From assembly GCA_050693875.1 (NCBI GenBank), contig JBOGWP010000058.1, positions 1 to 34,443 on the forward strand: a stretch of DNA of 34,443 nucleotides, given 5' to 3'. The DNA comes from JBOGWP01 sp050693875 (GTDB taxonomy: Bacteria; Actinomycetota; CADDZG01; JAHWKV01; JBOGWP01). Below, piece by piece: positions 8,556-16,579 of the stretch. The notes below the pieces were generated by a model, which did not search any database, was not told where the DNA came from, and saw nothing but the letters and a program-made list of their open reading frames with translations. Position 1 is the stretch's first letter; every line of letters begins with the position of its first letter. Made by a program: the position numbers and the translations under genes.

Positions 8556-9179
8556 CTACGGGGCAAGGGCGACTGCGCCCACGACGCAACGCCCGAGGTC
8601 GAGAGTCTCCCACTCGACCTCCCCCCACCGTCCGCTTGTGCCGGCTCCGACGTGGACGCTCCTGAGCGCGGCCAGCCCGAGGTCACATGCCTTCACGCAA
8701 GCCTCCTTCACGGCCCAGAGGCGAGCGAACTCGAACGGACGCCGTCGCGGCCGCAGCGCCCTGAGCGACCGCAGCTCGTCCGGCAGGAGCACGCGTTCGG
8801 CGAGAGATTCGACATCGCGCCGCACGGGAGCGACGTCGACGCCGATACGGCCCTCGTAGGCCAATCCGATCACGACGTGGCCCTCGCAGTGACCGATGTT
8901 GAAGTCGATCTCGGGCATTCCCGGCCCCGCCCACATCGAGGGCCTCCCCGAGGGAGCCGCCCCGAGACGAATGGCCGCCGACGGTACGCCGGTCGCGTCC
9001 GAGAGCATCCGACGGACCTCGATCCGGGCAACTGCGAACTGCCGCCGATCCTCCACCGTGGGGAGAGCCGCAAGCAGCTGCCGCTCTCCGCTACCAAACC
9101 ACGCGATCGCCCTATCGTGAAGGGACGATGCGGGTCCAGACGGAATGCGGATTGCCCTCACCCAGTAGCGGGCACTCAC
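8556..9179 (-). CDS. Sfp-type 4'-phosphopantetheinyl transferase
   Basis: A protein of about 207 residues that should transfer phosphopantetheine from CoA to a carrier-protein serine. The family signatures are present: DFNIGHCEGHVVIGLA, RIGVDVAPV (Mg-binding Asp) and the diagnostic FARLWAVKEACVKA. The GTG at 9179 overlaps the stop of the upstream hydrolase as GTGA; an in-frame ATG at 9218 would overlap it by 43 bases. It is 82 bp from the adenylation gene and six genes from the exporter. It very probably activates the carrier protein of the same cluster. Confidence 0.88.
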   Translation of the reverse strand: MSARYWVRAIRIPSGPASSLHDRAIAWFGSGERQLLAALPTVEDRRQFAVARIEVRRMLSDATGVPSAAIRLGAAPSGRPSMWAGPGMPEIDFNIGHCEGHVVIGLAYEGRIGVDVAPVRRDVESLAERVLLPDELRSLRALRPRRRPFEFARLWAVKEACVKACDLGLAALRSVHVGAGTSGRWGEVEWETLDLGRCVVGAVALAP

Positions 9180-10078
9180 CCGCCGGCGGGCAGGGGTGAC
9201 CCCAAGCCGAGGAGCCATGCCTCGATCATCCCTGCGACCTCGTCTTGAAGTTCAAGGCTCGCAAAGCCATGCAGCTGGCCGTGCATTGTCCTCGTCGTGA
9301 TAAGGGGACCCGCCCGCCCGAGGAGATCGCCGAGTCTGCCGGTCGCCGCTTTCACGAAGGGCGCCCGTAGGTTGTCGTCGGATCCGATCGCGATGAGGAC
9401 CGGGATCTGACGGGCGACCAGCTTGGCCAGCGGAGAGAGAAAGGCATCGCTGGCCTCGCTGTCCGGTGCCCCCCTCGCAGCGCCCGTGGCACGGAGCCGT
9501 TCCCAGAGGCTTCGCCCTTTCACGCGAAGGATTCGACCGTACAGTTGGCGGCGCCGAGGGTCAGTGGCGGCGCGGCAGATCCCTCCGGCAAGGGCATGTC
9601 GGACGTGCCCCGACAGCGGGGCTTCCTTGACCCAGTCGGTCCCGGACTCGAAGTCCTGTACCGGGGGGGCGAGGAGCGCAACCCCCTTGACGCTGGGAGC
9701 ATCAGCAGCGTAGGCAAGGGCCGTGCGCGCGCCGAAGCAGGTCCCGACGAGGATCATCTGCTCGGCGCCCTGGTCGCGGACCCATGCTCTCACCGCCTCG
9801 ACGTCGTCGACGAAGGGGCGGTCGAGGCGGAATGTCCTCGTCTCCCCGGCGCTCTCACCGACTCCCCGGTAGTCGAAGCGCATCGCGAAAAAGCCTGCCT
9901 CGGCAAGGCGCCAAGCCATCCGAGTCCAGAACCGGTTCTTGTGGGTGCAGGGGACGAAGCCGCCACTCAGGAGGAGCACCACCGTATCGGGGGCAGGCGC
10001 GGCCGGGCGGGTGAGCACCCCGAAGAGGTCCCCGCTTGCGCTCTTGACGAATACGGGGATCTCCACGAATTGCGGCAT
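9176..10078 (-). CDS. Alpha/beta-hydrolase-fold protein with Cys nucleophile (candidate acyltransferase)
   Basis: A 300-residue alpha/beta hydrolase. Strand-turn features are VVLLLSGGFVP (oxyanion region), FDYRGVGESAGE near 68-79, the nucleophile elbow VGTCFGA with Cys114 instead of Ser, an acidic site GSDD near 232-235 and a terminal His in HGQLHGF (His270). It resembles the hydrolase 1 type seen beside exosortase-A loci, though no exosortase is here. The ATG at 10078 overlaps the upstream stop as TGATG, with GAGGGGAG upstream. Within a prolyl/pyrrolyl carrier cluster, a Cys elbow suits acyl transfer or thioesterase editing. In clorobiocin and coumermycin biosynthesis a protein of this fold (N7) moves the pyrrolyl group to a sugar; I infer a similar role, unproven. 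Confidence 0.75.
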   Translation of the reverse strand: MPQFVEIPVFVKSASGDLFGVLTRPAAPAPDTVVLLLSGGFVPCTHKNRFWTRMAWRLAEAGFFAMRFDYRGVGESAGETRTFRLDRPFVDDVEAVRAWVRDQGAEQMILVGTCFGARTALAYAADAPSVKGVALLAPPVQDFESGTDWVKEAPLSGHVRHALAGGICRAATDPRRRQLYGRILRVKGRSLWERLRATGAARGAPDSEASDAFLSPLAKLVARQIPVLIAIGSDDNLRAPFVKAATGRLGDLLGRAGPLITTRTMHGQLHGFASLELQDEVAGMIEAWLLGLGSPLPAGG

Positions 10079-10956
10079 CAAGCCGCTCCCCTCGCCAGGC
10101 GTCGAAGAAGCCACTCTCGCGTGCTTCCGACCAGTCCTGCCGTTCCCGATGGCTCCGAGTCGAGCCACCACGCGACTGCAGCTGCAACGAGTCTGGTCTC
10201 GACCGCGCATCCCCGTCGTTGCCAGCCCGCGATCGCCCGGGCATAGTCGCCTCGCAGCTCCCTCGCCCGGTCGATCTGGACGAGCAGGATGGGACGCGGC
10301 TGCGGGCCGAGCGCATCGTCGAGGCGGGCGGTACGCCCGCTTTCATAGAGCGGCAGCGAGATCGGATACCCGAGCACATCGACGAGGCCCGTCCTCCGCA
10401 GCTGGTCGACGGGCCGCTCCCCAGGCTCGCCCGATTCGCTCCCCCTGGTCAGCGCACTCATCCGGGCGGCTCTGAATGCCTCCCGGAAGAAGCGCTCCCC
10501 TTCGAGGAAGGGCTCCCAGAGCACGAGGGGGACGCCGCCACGTCGCGTCGAGGTCACCGCGGCGACGAGCGCTCCCCAGCGCGTGCCGACGATCGCCGTG
10601 GGGGGAATCCCCACCCGATCAACCAGGCGGTCGGCGGCAGCCCCGGCATCCCCGATCATCGATTCGAGCGTTGCTTCACCGGTGTCGCCCGCGCTGTGGC
10701 CCACACCACGGTAGTGGAACCGGTGCACCGCGACCCCGGCAGACGCAAGTGAGCGGGCCAGCACCACCTCGTTTCTGTAGGCGGCCAGCAGCTCAGCGTG
10801 GATCGAGGTGCAGATCAGTACCGATCCGGTGGGGGAGCCACGAAGCGGCCGGTAGAAGGCGCCGAACATCTCCTCCCCGGACGTCCCGTAGAAGCCGACC
10901 TCCTCGTGGATGCCCAGACGCCGGTCGGTCCGCGCCGCGACCCGGACATCAACCAC
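10078..10956 (-). CDS. Alpha/beta-hydrolase-fold protein lacking the nucleophile
   Basis: A protein of about 292 residues with the fold of its neighbour: VLICTSIHAE, HRFHYRGVGHSAGDTGEA near 78-95 and the elbow IVGTRWGALVAA, where Arg126 sits at the Ser/Cys position. It resembles the hydrolase 2 group of exosortase-A loci, which also carries a G-x-R-x-G elbow. It is therefore probably not a classical hydrolase and may pair with the Cys protein or bind the acyl carrier. I place the start at GTG 10956, overlapping the carrier-protein stop by 8 bases, with GGAG 6 bases upstream; longer starts would run into the carrier gene. Confidence 0.7.
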   Translation of the reverse strand: MVDVRVAARTDRRLGIHEEVGFYGTSGEEMFGAFYRPLRGSPTGSVLICTSIHAELLAAYRNEVVLARSLASAGVAVHRFHYRGVGHSAGDTGEATLESMIGDAGAAADRLVDRVGIPPTAIVGTRWGALVAAVTSTRRGGVPLVLWEPFLEGERFFREAFRAARMSALTRGSESGEPGERPVDQLRRTGLVDVLGYPISLPLYESGRTARLDDALGPQPRPILLVQIDRARELRGDYARAIAGWQRRGCAVETRLVAAAVAWWLDSEPSGTAGLVGSTREWLLRRLARGAA

Positions 10957-11215
10957 GATCCGCTCCAAGGGAGGCTCGTTTCGAGGCCACGAGCCCCTCA
11001 ATGGCGGCGAGCGTCCCGAAATTGGCGGGGACAAGGTCCTCGTCGTCGACCTCGATCGCAAACTCCTGCTCGAGCATCGTCACGATCCGGAAGATGCCCA
11101 TCGAGTCGACCACCCGGTTCGCGATCAACGGGTACTCCGGGGTGAGGAGCTGCGGCTGCCCCGGCCAGCGCAGCTCCTCCAGGATGAAACTTCGGACCTT
11201 CTCCATGACGTCCAT
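10949..11215 (-). CDS. Free-standing peptidyl/acyl carrier protein
   Basis: A small carrier protein of 88 residues. The phosphopantetheine site is Ser38 in NRVVDSMGIF, with the usual four-helix pattern around it (VRSFILEEL before, IVTMLEQEFAIEVDDEDL after). It ends GTLAAIEGLVASKRA, like helix 4 of this family. Start ATG 11215 has AGAGGAGG about 11 bases upstream; ATG 11206 is an alternative. It lies 25 bp after the dehydrogenase gene and overlaps the next gene. As in PltL, RedO or CloN5, it should hold proline and then pyrrole-2-carboxylate as a thioester. Confidence 0.87.
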   Translation of the reverse strand: MDVMEKVRSFILEELRWPGQPQLLTPEYPLIANRVVDSMGIFRIVTMLEQEFAIEVDDEDLVPANFGTLAAIEGLVASKRASLGADRG

Positions 11216-11240
11216 TGATAGAGCGACCTCCTCTGTCAGC

Positions 11241-12386
11241 TCAGAGCCCCAGGAACGCCGCGGCGATGTTCTTCTGGATGTCCGACGTGCCCGAGTAGAT
11301 CCGGCTCCCAAGGGCGTCGCGCACCTCTCGCTCGATCTCGTACTCGGCCATGTAGCCGTAGCCCCCGAAGGTGGCCAGGGCGTCGAGGCTGGAGCGGGCG
11401 AAGCTCTCGCTCACGTGGAGCTTGGCGAGAGCGGAGTCCAGCGGAGTCGCCTTGCCGCGATCCATCAGCCATCCCAGCCGCTGTAGCAACAGGCGCGAGG
11501 TCTCCAGGCGAAGCTTCATGTCGACGAGCCGGTGCGACACCGCCTGGAACTTGCCGATGGGCTGCCCGAATTGCTTTCGGTCCCGGGCGTAGTCCAGGGA
11601 GCGCTCGAGCTGGCGCTGCATCGTGCCGAGCGCTCCTGCGAGGATGCAGCTTCTCTCCCAATCCATCGCCGTCGCAAACAGCGCCATGCCCCCGCCCTCT
11701 CGCCCCAGGAGAGCCGTGGCGGGGATCCTGCAGCCCTCGAAGACCACCTCGCTCATGGGCGAGGTGCGAAGGCCCATCTTTGCGAGGGGCTTGCCGATCA
11801 CGAGCCCAGGCGCATCGCGGTCGACGAGGAAGGCGCACAGCCCGGCGAAGCCGAGGCTCCTGTCGATGGTGGCGAAGGTCACGAATAAGTCAGCGACTGG
11901 TGCGTTGGAGACGAAGGTCTTGCTTCCGTTCAGCATGTAGGAGTCGCCCGATCTCGTTGCGCTCGTCGAGAGGGCGAAGGCATCTGAGCCCGATCCGGGC
12001 TCGGTCATGGCGTGAGCGCCGATGATGGAGCCTCGACAGAGGGCGGGGAGGTATCGGCGCTTCTGCTCCTCAGACCCGGCCCGAAGCAGCGGCGTCGTGC
12101 AGCCCCACATCTGTGCGTTCATGGAGAAGATCAGGCCGGCGTCGCGGCACCCATAGCCCAGCGCCTCCATCGCCACAATGATCGTGGAGGCGCTCGCCCC
12201 CTGGCCCCCGTACTTGAGCGGAACGGGAAGCCCCTGGATCCCGAAGTCCGCGCACTTCCGCCATCCCTCCCGCGAGAAGGCGACTTCGGCATCGCGGGTC
12301 ACCACGTCGTCATTCAGCTCCTTCTGGGCGAAGGCGATCACCGAGTCGCGGTACTGCCGCAGCTCCTCGTCCAGCTCGAAGTTCAT
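11241..12386 (-). CDS. Acyl-CoA dehydrogenase-fold flavoprotein, likely prolyl-S-carrier-protein dehydrogenase
   Basis: A 381-residue acyl-CoA dehydrogenase-family FAD enzyme. It shows GLPVPLKYGGQGAS (N-domain), AMTEPGSGSDAFAL (FAD/substrate loop), the MDWERSCILAGALGTMQRQLE helix region, RKQFGQPIGKFQAVSHRL and SRIYSGTSDIQKNI near the end. From memory these segments are closer to PltE/RedW/PigA, which oxidise prolyl-S-PCP to pyrrolyl-2-carboxyl-S-PCP, than to fatty-acid enzymes. ATG 12386 follows AAGGAG by 6 bases. It heads the six-gene run dehydrogenase, carrier, two hydrolases, PPTase, adenylation enzyme. Assignment to proline oxidation combines family likeness and the neighbouring proline code. 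Confidence 0.83.
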   Translation of the reverse strand: MNFELDEELRQYRDSVIAFAQKELNDDVVTRDAEVAFSREGWRKCADFGIQGLPVPLKYGGQGASASTIIVAMEALGYGCRDAGLIFSMNAQMWGCTTPLLRAGSEEQKRRYLPALCRGSIIGAHAMTEPGSGSDAFALSTSATRSGDSYMLNGSKTFVSNAPVADLFVTFATIDRSLGFAGLCAFLVDRDAPGLVIGKPLAKMGLRTSPMSEVVFEGCRIPATALLGREGGGMALFATAMDWERSCILAGALGTMQRQLERSLDYARDRKQFGQPIGKFQAVSHRLVDMKLRLETSRLLLQRLGWLMDRGKATPLDSALAKLHVSESFARSSLDALATFGGYGYMAEYEIEREVRDALGSRIYSGTSDIQKNIAAAFLGL

Positions 12387-12482
12387 CTTTCGCTCCTTCC
12401 GCAAGCACCACGCCTACCCAGGCGAGTGGCGGCCTGCCACTTCCGCTCTGGAGCGCGCCCGCCGGCGGCCTTCGCGTGTACG

Positions 12483-13709
12483 TCATATGGTCCTCAGCCT
12501 ACGCGCCCGTCCGAGCACCCATTCCGCCTGGATCTCGAGGGGGCCCAGCACGTCAGCGTCGCCCGGCTCCGTACTCCGCTCGACCACGACGGCGCGATCC
12601 AGCCGCCAGCGATCCCGCACGACTCCGTCCGCGGAGAGGATGCCAACGACGGGAAAATAGACGCCGTCCCTGAGCGGCAGGGGGCGGATCTCGCAGCCAA
12701 TCGAGCCACCCGCGCCGGACAGCGGCATCGGGGGTGAGACCGAGGACCCGATCTCGCGCCCGCCGTCATCGAGAAACCCGACATAGAAACTGGCTCGCTC
12801 GAGCGTCACGTCCTCATAGAGGATGTCCACCAGTAGGGAGCGGTTCAGCGACGTCTCCTCGAAGTGAACCTCCCTGACGCGGGCCCCTCCAGCTCCCCAC
12901 CGATGCAATCCCCGCTCGATGACCCTGGCGTGGGTTCGGTCACCCTCGGCATCCCGCTGCTCCATCGCCTGCGCGTACCGGGGAAGCAGATCGGCCGTCG
13001 GCCCCTCGTCCCGCACCCTGCCGTGGTCGAGCCAGAGCGCCCGCTCGGTCATGTTTCGAAGCAGGCCGAGGTTGTGCGAGACGAAGAGCAGCGTCCCACC
13101 GCTCGAGCGGAACTGGTCGATCCAGCGCATGCACTTGCGCTGGAAGTTGGCATCTCCGACCGCGAGCACCTCGTCGACGAGCAGGATCTCGAGGTCGAGC
13201 GCGGTGATTGTGCCGAAGCCGAGCCGGGCGGCCATACCCGACGAGTAGCGCTTCAGCGGCGTATCCGCCAGCTCATCGATCTCGGCGAACGCGAGGATCT
13301 CACCCATTCGGGCTGCCATGGCCCGCCGGCCCAGGCCGTACATCGCGCCGAGCAGGTAGACGTTCTCCCGACCGGTCAGCTCCGGGTGGAATCCGACGAC
13401 GACGTCGATGAGAGCGCCCATTCGGCCTCGAACCACGACGTCACCTGCCGTCGAGGCCGTGACACCGGCGATCAGCTTGAGAAGCGTCGTCTTGCCCGCG
13501 CCGTTGTGACCGACGATACCGAGCGCAGTTCCAGCGCGGACCCCGATCGACACGCTGTCAAGCGCTTTGAAGGTTCCGCGCTCCCACCAACGCGGAAAGG
13601 CGCGCCCGAAGAGCCGAGCGATTCCGCCCGGCAGCATCTCGCGCACCCGTGCCCTGCCGACGCCGATCCTGTACGTCTTCGTGACACCCCGCGCCTCGAG
13701 GATGTTCAT
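12483..13709 (-). CDS. wzt: Polysaccharide ABC exporter, ATP-binding subunit with Wzt-like C-terminal domain
   Basis: A 408-residue ATPase. Residues 1-250 form the nucleotide-binding domain: Walker A GHNGAGKTT (67-75), Q-loop region, signature RYSSGMAARLGF, Walker B ILLVDEVLAVGD and the switch His in LFVSHN. From about 255 on, a beta-rich extension resembles the Wzt C-terminal domain that recognises capped, finished O-polysaccharide. It powers glycan export across the inner membrane with the permease encoded 3 bases upstream. The start is ATG 13709. A carbohydrate-binding tail implies that the exported chain carries a defined end group. Confidence 0.9.
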   Translation of the reverse strand: MNILEARGVTKTYRIGVGRARVREMLPGGIARLFGRAFPRWWERGTFKALDSVSIGVRAGTALGIVGHNGAGKTTLLKLIAGVTASTAGDVVVRGRMGALIDVVVGFHPELTGRENVYLLGAMYGLGRRAMAARMGEILAFAEIDELADTPLKRYSSGMAARLGFGTITALDLEILLVDEVLAVGDANFQRKCMRWIDQFRSSGGTLLFVSHNLGLLRNMTERALWLDHGRVRDEGPTADLLPRYAQAMEQRDAEGDRTHARVIERGLHRWGAGGARVREVHFEETSLNRSLLVDILYEDVTLERASFYVGFLDDGGREIGSSVSPPMPLSGAGGSIGCEIRPLPLRDGVYFPVVGILSADGVVRDRWRLDRAVVVERSTEPGDADVLGPLEIQAEWVLGRARRLRTI

Positions 13710-13712
13710 CCG

Positions 13713-14486
13713 TCAGAGCACGTCGGCGAAGCGTCGCTCGGTGGAGGAAAAGTACCAGGAGCCGATGGCAAAAGCCAGGATTGCGCCCGCGACGGCTGGG
13801 AGCCAAAGCTCGGCGGAAGGTGAGGTCCCGGCAATCAATACGCCTCGGAACGACTCCACGAGCCCGGTCATCGGATTGAGGCGGTACCAGGCATGCAGGC
13901 CCGGCGGAACCGCGGCCAACGGGTACATGACGGGGGTCAGGAAGAGCAGCAGCTGCACGACAATGGGGAGCGCGACCCGCAGGTCTCGTGCGAAGACGTT
14001 GAGAGCGCTGGCCAGAAGGACCAGCCCGGCGGCGAGCACGATCTCAGTGAGGACGAGCGCTGGGAGCCACAGCGACGCGACGGAGAGGCCGTTGCCGGTC
14101 GCGTAGACAATCACCGCGAGTATTCCCCCCGCGATGCCCAGGTCGATGAGGGAGACGCCGACCATGCTAATGGGGAGCACCGCCTTCGGGAACGAGAGAC
14201 GCGACACGAGCTGCGGGGCCTGGACGACGGCCGGAATCCCGAACATGAGACTATTGGCGAAGAAAGTCCACGGGGCGAGACCGGCAAGGGCAAAGAGGGC
14301 ATAGGGGACGCCTCCCGTGTCGATCCCCGCAACCCGGTCGAAGACCAGCACCGCCATGCCCAGGGTGGCCAGTGGGGGAACGACCGCCCAGACGACGCCG
14401 ATGAGGGACTGCCGGAAGCGCAGCTGGTACTGCATTCTCACGAGCGCCAGGACTAGGTGGCGATAGGACCATAAGCGCTTGAGCAC
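13713..14486 (-). CDS. wzm: Polysaccharide ABC exporter, permease subunit
   Basis: A 257-residue ABC-2 type membrane protein with about six hydrophobic segments. It carries the family hallmarks YRHLVLALVRMQYQLRFRQSLIG at the N-terminal membrane entry, LGMAVLVFDRVAGID, the PWTFFANSL region and LTPVMYPLAAVP followed by LNPMTGLVESFRGVL. It forms the exporter channel with the adjacent ATPase. I place the start at GTG 14486 because GAGGAG lies 6 bases upstream and the upstream asparagine-synthase stop is 15 bp away; the open frame further upstream is only overlap with that gene. Confidence 0.9.
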   Translation of the reverse strand: MLKRLWSYRHLVLALVRMQYQLRFRQSLIGVVWAVVPPLATLGMAVLVFDRVAGIDTGGVPYALFALAGLAPWTFFANSLMFGIPAVVQAPQLVSRLSFPKAVLPISMVGVSLIDLGIAGGILAVIVYATGNGLSVASLWLPALVLTEIVLAAGLVLLASALNVFARDLRVALPIVVQLLLFLTPVMYPLAAVPPGLHAWYRLNPMTGLVESFRGVLIAGTSPSAELWLPAVAGAILAFAIGSWYFSSTERRFADVL

Positions 14487-14500
14487 CGTGCTCTCCTCGA

Positions 14501-16498
14501 TCAGTAAACGGTCGGCCGGGTAGTCTGGGCATGTCGCCCTCCCGGCCGGACAGAGGGCCGCTCCTGATCCAGCCAGGCCTGGAACATGAGGACGTCCCAC
14601 AGGTCGTACTGCCAGTCGCGCCTGGCGGCGAGATGCTCGTCCCATCTCTGCCGGATGGGCTCGGGGTCGAAGAACCCCTCGTGCCGGAGGCGGCGGGGTT
14701 CGAGGAGAGCCTCGGCCCAGTCGCGAAGCTCGCCTCGAAGCCACGACCCGATCGGCACTCCGAACCCCGTCTTGGGCCGCTCCACCATTGCCTGGGGGAC
14801 GTACCGGTGAAGCACTTCTCGCAGGATGCGCTTGCCCTGCCCATTGCCCACCTTCATCGACAGGGGCAGGCGCCAGGCGAACTCCACGACGCGGTGATCC
14901 AGCAGGGGAACCCGCCCCTCGAGGGCGACGGACATGCTCGCCCGGTCGAGCTTGGTCAGGATGTCGTCCGGAAGGTAGGTGACCGTGTCGAGGAACATCA
15001 TTCGCTCGGTCAGCCCCTCCAACCCTGGCGGCACCGCCGGCATCTCGCCATCACGCTCCGGCTCGGCGACCCCGACGAGGGTGCCTGGATCCTTCCAGTG
15101 GGAGGCCAGCGCCCGGTAGACGCCGTCGTCATCGTCGGCGCGGAGCACCTCGGCCACCTTGTAGACCTTGTCCCCGACGACGCGCGCCCTCGCCGACATG
15201 GGTAACACCGGCTCGACCCGACCCAGCACAGCCTCCCAGGTCTCTTGCGAGAGCAGCGTAAGCAGCCGGGCAACGCCCCGGCGGAGCGTTCCCGGGAAGC
15301 TCCCCACCTTCCGATGGATCGCCTCCGCCCATAGATGGCGGTTGTAGCCGCCGAACAGCTCGTCACCCCCGTCGCCGGACAGGCTCACCGTTACGTCCTT
15401 GCGGGCGAGACGGGAAACGAGGACCGTGGGAATCTGCGACGAGTCCGCAAACGGCTCGTCGTAGATGGTGGGCAGGTCGGGGACGACCGCCATCGCGTCG
15501 GCAGGGGTCACGTATAGCTCCGTGTGGTCGGTGCCGAGGCGCGACGCAACCGCCCTGGCCTCGCGAGCCTCGTCGAACGCCGCGTGGGTGTTCCCGATGG
15601 TGAACGTCCGAACGGGGCGGCTCGCCTGGGCCTGCATCAGCGCCACCACGGTTGAGGAGTCGATCCCGCCGGACAGGAAGGCGCCCAGCGGCACGTCGGC
15701 CTCCATGCGCAGCCCGACCGCCTGGTGCAGCAGTTCGTCGAGGGCCTCCATGGCCTCTCGGGGATAGCCGGTGAAGCGGTGCTCGAGCCCCTGCTCCGCC
15801 ATTTCGCGCAGCGACCAGTACGGCACCGGCACGGGGACCCCGCGGCCCGGTGCGACCGTGAGAACGGTTCCGGGAGGCAGCTTCTTGACCCCCCGGTAGA
15901 TCGACCGCGGAGCGGGTACGCAGTTGTGGCGAAGGTAGAGGACGAGCGCCTCCCGGTCGATCTCCCCGGCGAACGCCCGGTGCGCTCGCAACGCCTTGAG
16001 CTCGGATCCGAAGACGAACGCCGGCCCGATAGACCCGTAGTACAGAGGCTTCTCGCCGAGTCGGTCCCGGACGAGATGCAGCCGCCGGCTCTCCCGATCC
16101 CAGAGGGCGAAGCCGAACATCCCGTTCAGACGTGGAAGAGCCCCGAGGAGTCCCCATCGCTCGACGGCCGCCAGCAGAACCTCCGTGTCGGAGTGACCCC
16201 GGAACCGCAGTCCTGCACGGGTCAGCTCGCTCCGCAGCGCCCGGTGGTTGTAGACCTCACCGTTGAACGAGACCACGTATCGGCCCGAGCCCGACGTCAT
16301 CGGCTGATGGCCCTCGCTCGAGAGGTCGACGACGGCAAGGCGTCGGTGCCCCAGGGCGAGGAAGCCGCCCCCGTCACTCCAGACGCCGGCGTCGTCTGGC
16401 CCTCGGTGGCGGAGCGTGGCCGCCATGGAGCCCGCGACCTCCGCGAGCTCGTCAGGCCGCGTGGGAGCCGCTGTCATCACCCCTACGATTCCGCACAC
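14501..16498 (-). CDS. asnB: Asparagine synthase-like glutamine amidotransferase
   Basis: A 665-residue glutamine-hydrolysing enzyme. Cys2 of the N-terminal MCGIVG is the glutaminase nucleophile, supported by RHRGPDD (31-37) and FNGEVYN (78-84). The synthase half has the PP-loop SGGIDSS (276-282) and SLSGDGGDELFGGYNRH. GTG 16498 follows GGAAGG by 9 bases. In polysaccharide loci such proteins often amidate carboxyl groups, for example of uronic acids; the nucleotide-sugar dehydrogenase three genes upstream would supply these. Simple asparagine synthesis is possible, and AsnB homologues also act as lasso-peptide cyclases, but no cysteine protease of that system is present. Confidence 0.88.
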   Translation of the reverse strand: MCGIVGVMTAAPTRPDELAEVAGSMAATLRHRGPDDAGVWSDGGGFLALGHRRLAVVDLSSEGHQPMTSGSGRYVVSFNGEVYNHRALRSELTRAGLRFRGHSDTEVLLAAVERWGLLGALPRLNGMFGFALWDRESRRLHLVRDRLGEKPLYYGSIGPAFVFGSELKALRAHRAFAGEIDREALVLYLRHNCVPAPRSIYRGVKKLPPGTVLTVAPGRGVPVPVPYWSLREMAEQGLEHRFTGYPREAMEALDELLHQAVGLRMEADVPLGAFLSGGIDSSTVVALMQAQASRPVRTFTIGNTHAAFDEAREARAVASRLGTDHTELYVTPADAMAVVPDLPTIYDEPFADSSQIPTVLVSRLARKDVTVSLSGDGGDELFGGYNRHLWAEAIHRKVGSFPGTLRRGVARLLTLLSQETWEAVLGRVEPVLPMSARARVVGDKVYKVAEVLRADDDDGVYRALASHWKDPGTLVGVAEPERDGEMPAVPPGLEGLTERMMFLDTVTYLPDDILTKLDRASMSVALEGRVPLLDHRVVEFAWRLPLSMKVGNGQGKRILREVLHRYVPQAMVERPKTGFGVPIGSWLRGELRDWAEALLEPRRLRHEGFFDPEPIRQRWDEHLAARRDWQYDLWDVLMFQAWLDQERPSVRPGGRHAQTTRPTVY

Positions 16499-16579
16499 GG
16501 TTTTGCCTTCCCATCACCGATCGTTCCGGCCCCGCTCGTGCCGCCCCGATGGAATTCGCTCCCCCGTGGGCCCTCTCCT

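Noticed and set aside
6878..10956. Exosortase-A/PEP-CTERM associated ligase and hydrolases
   Set aside because: The hydrolases resemble that group, but there is no exosortase, no PLP decarboxylase and no PEP-CTERM protein in the window; the proline code and dehydrogenase fit the pyrrolyl pathway better.
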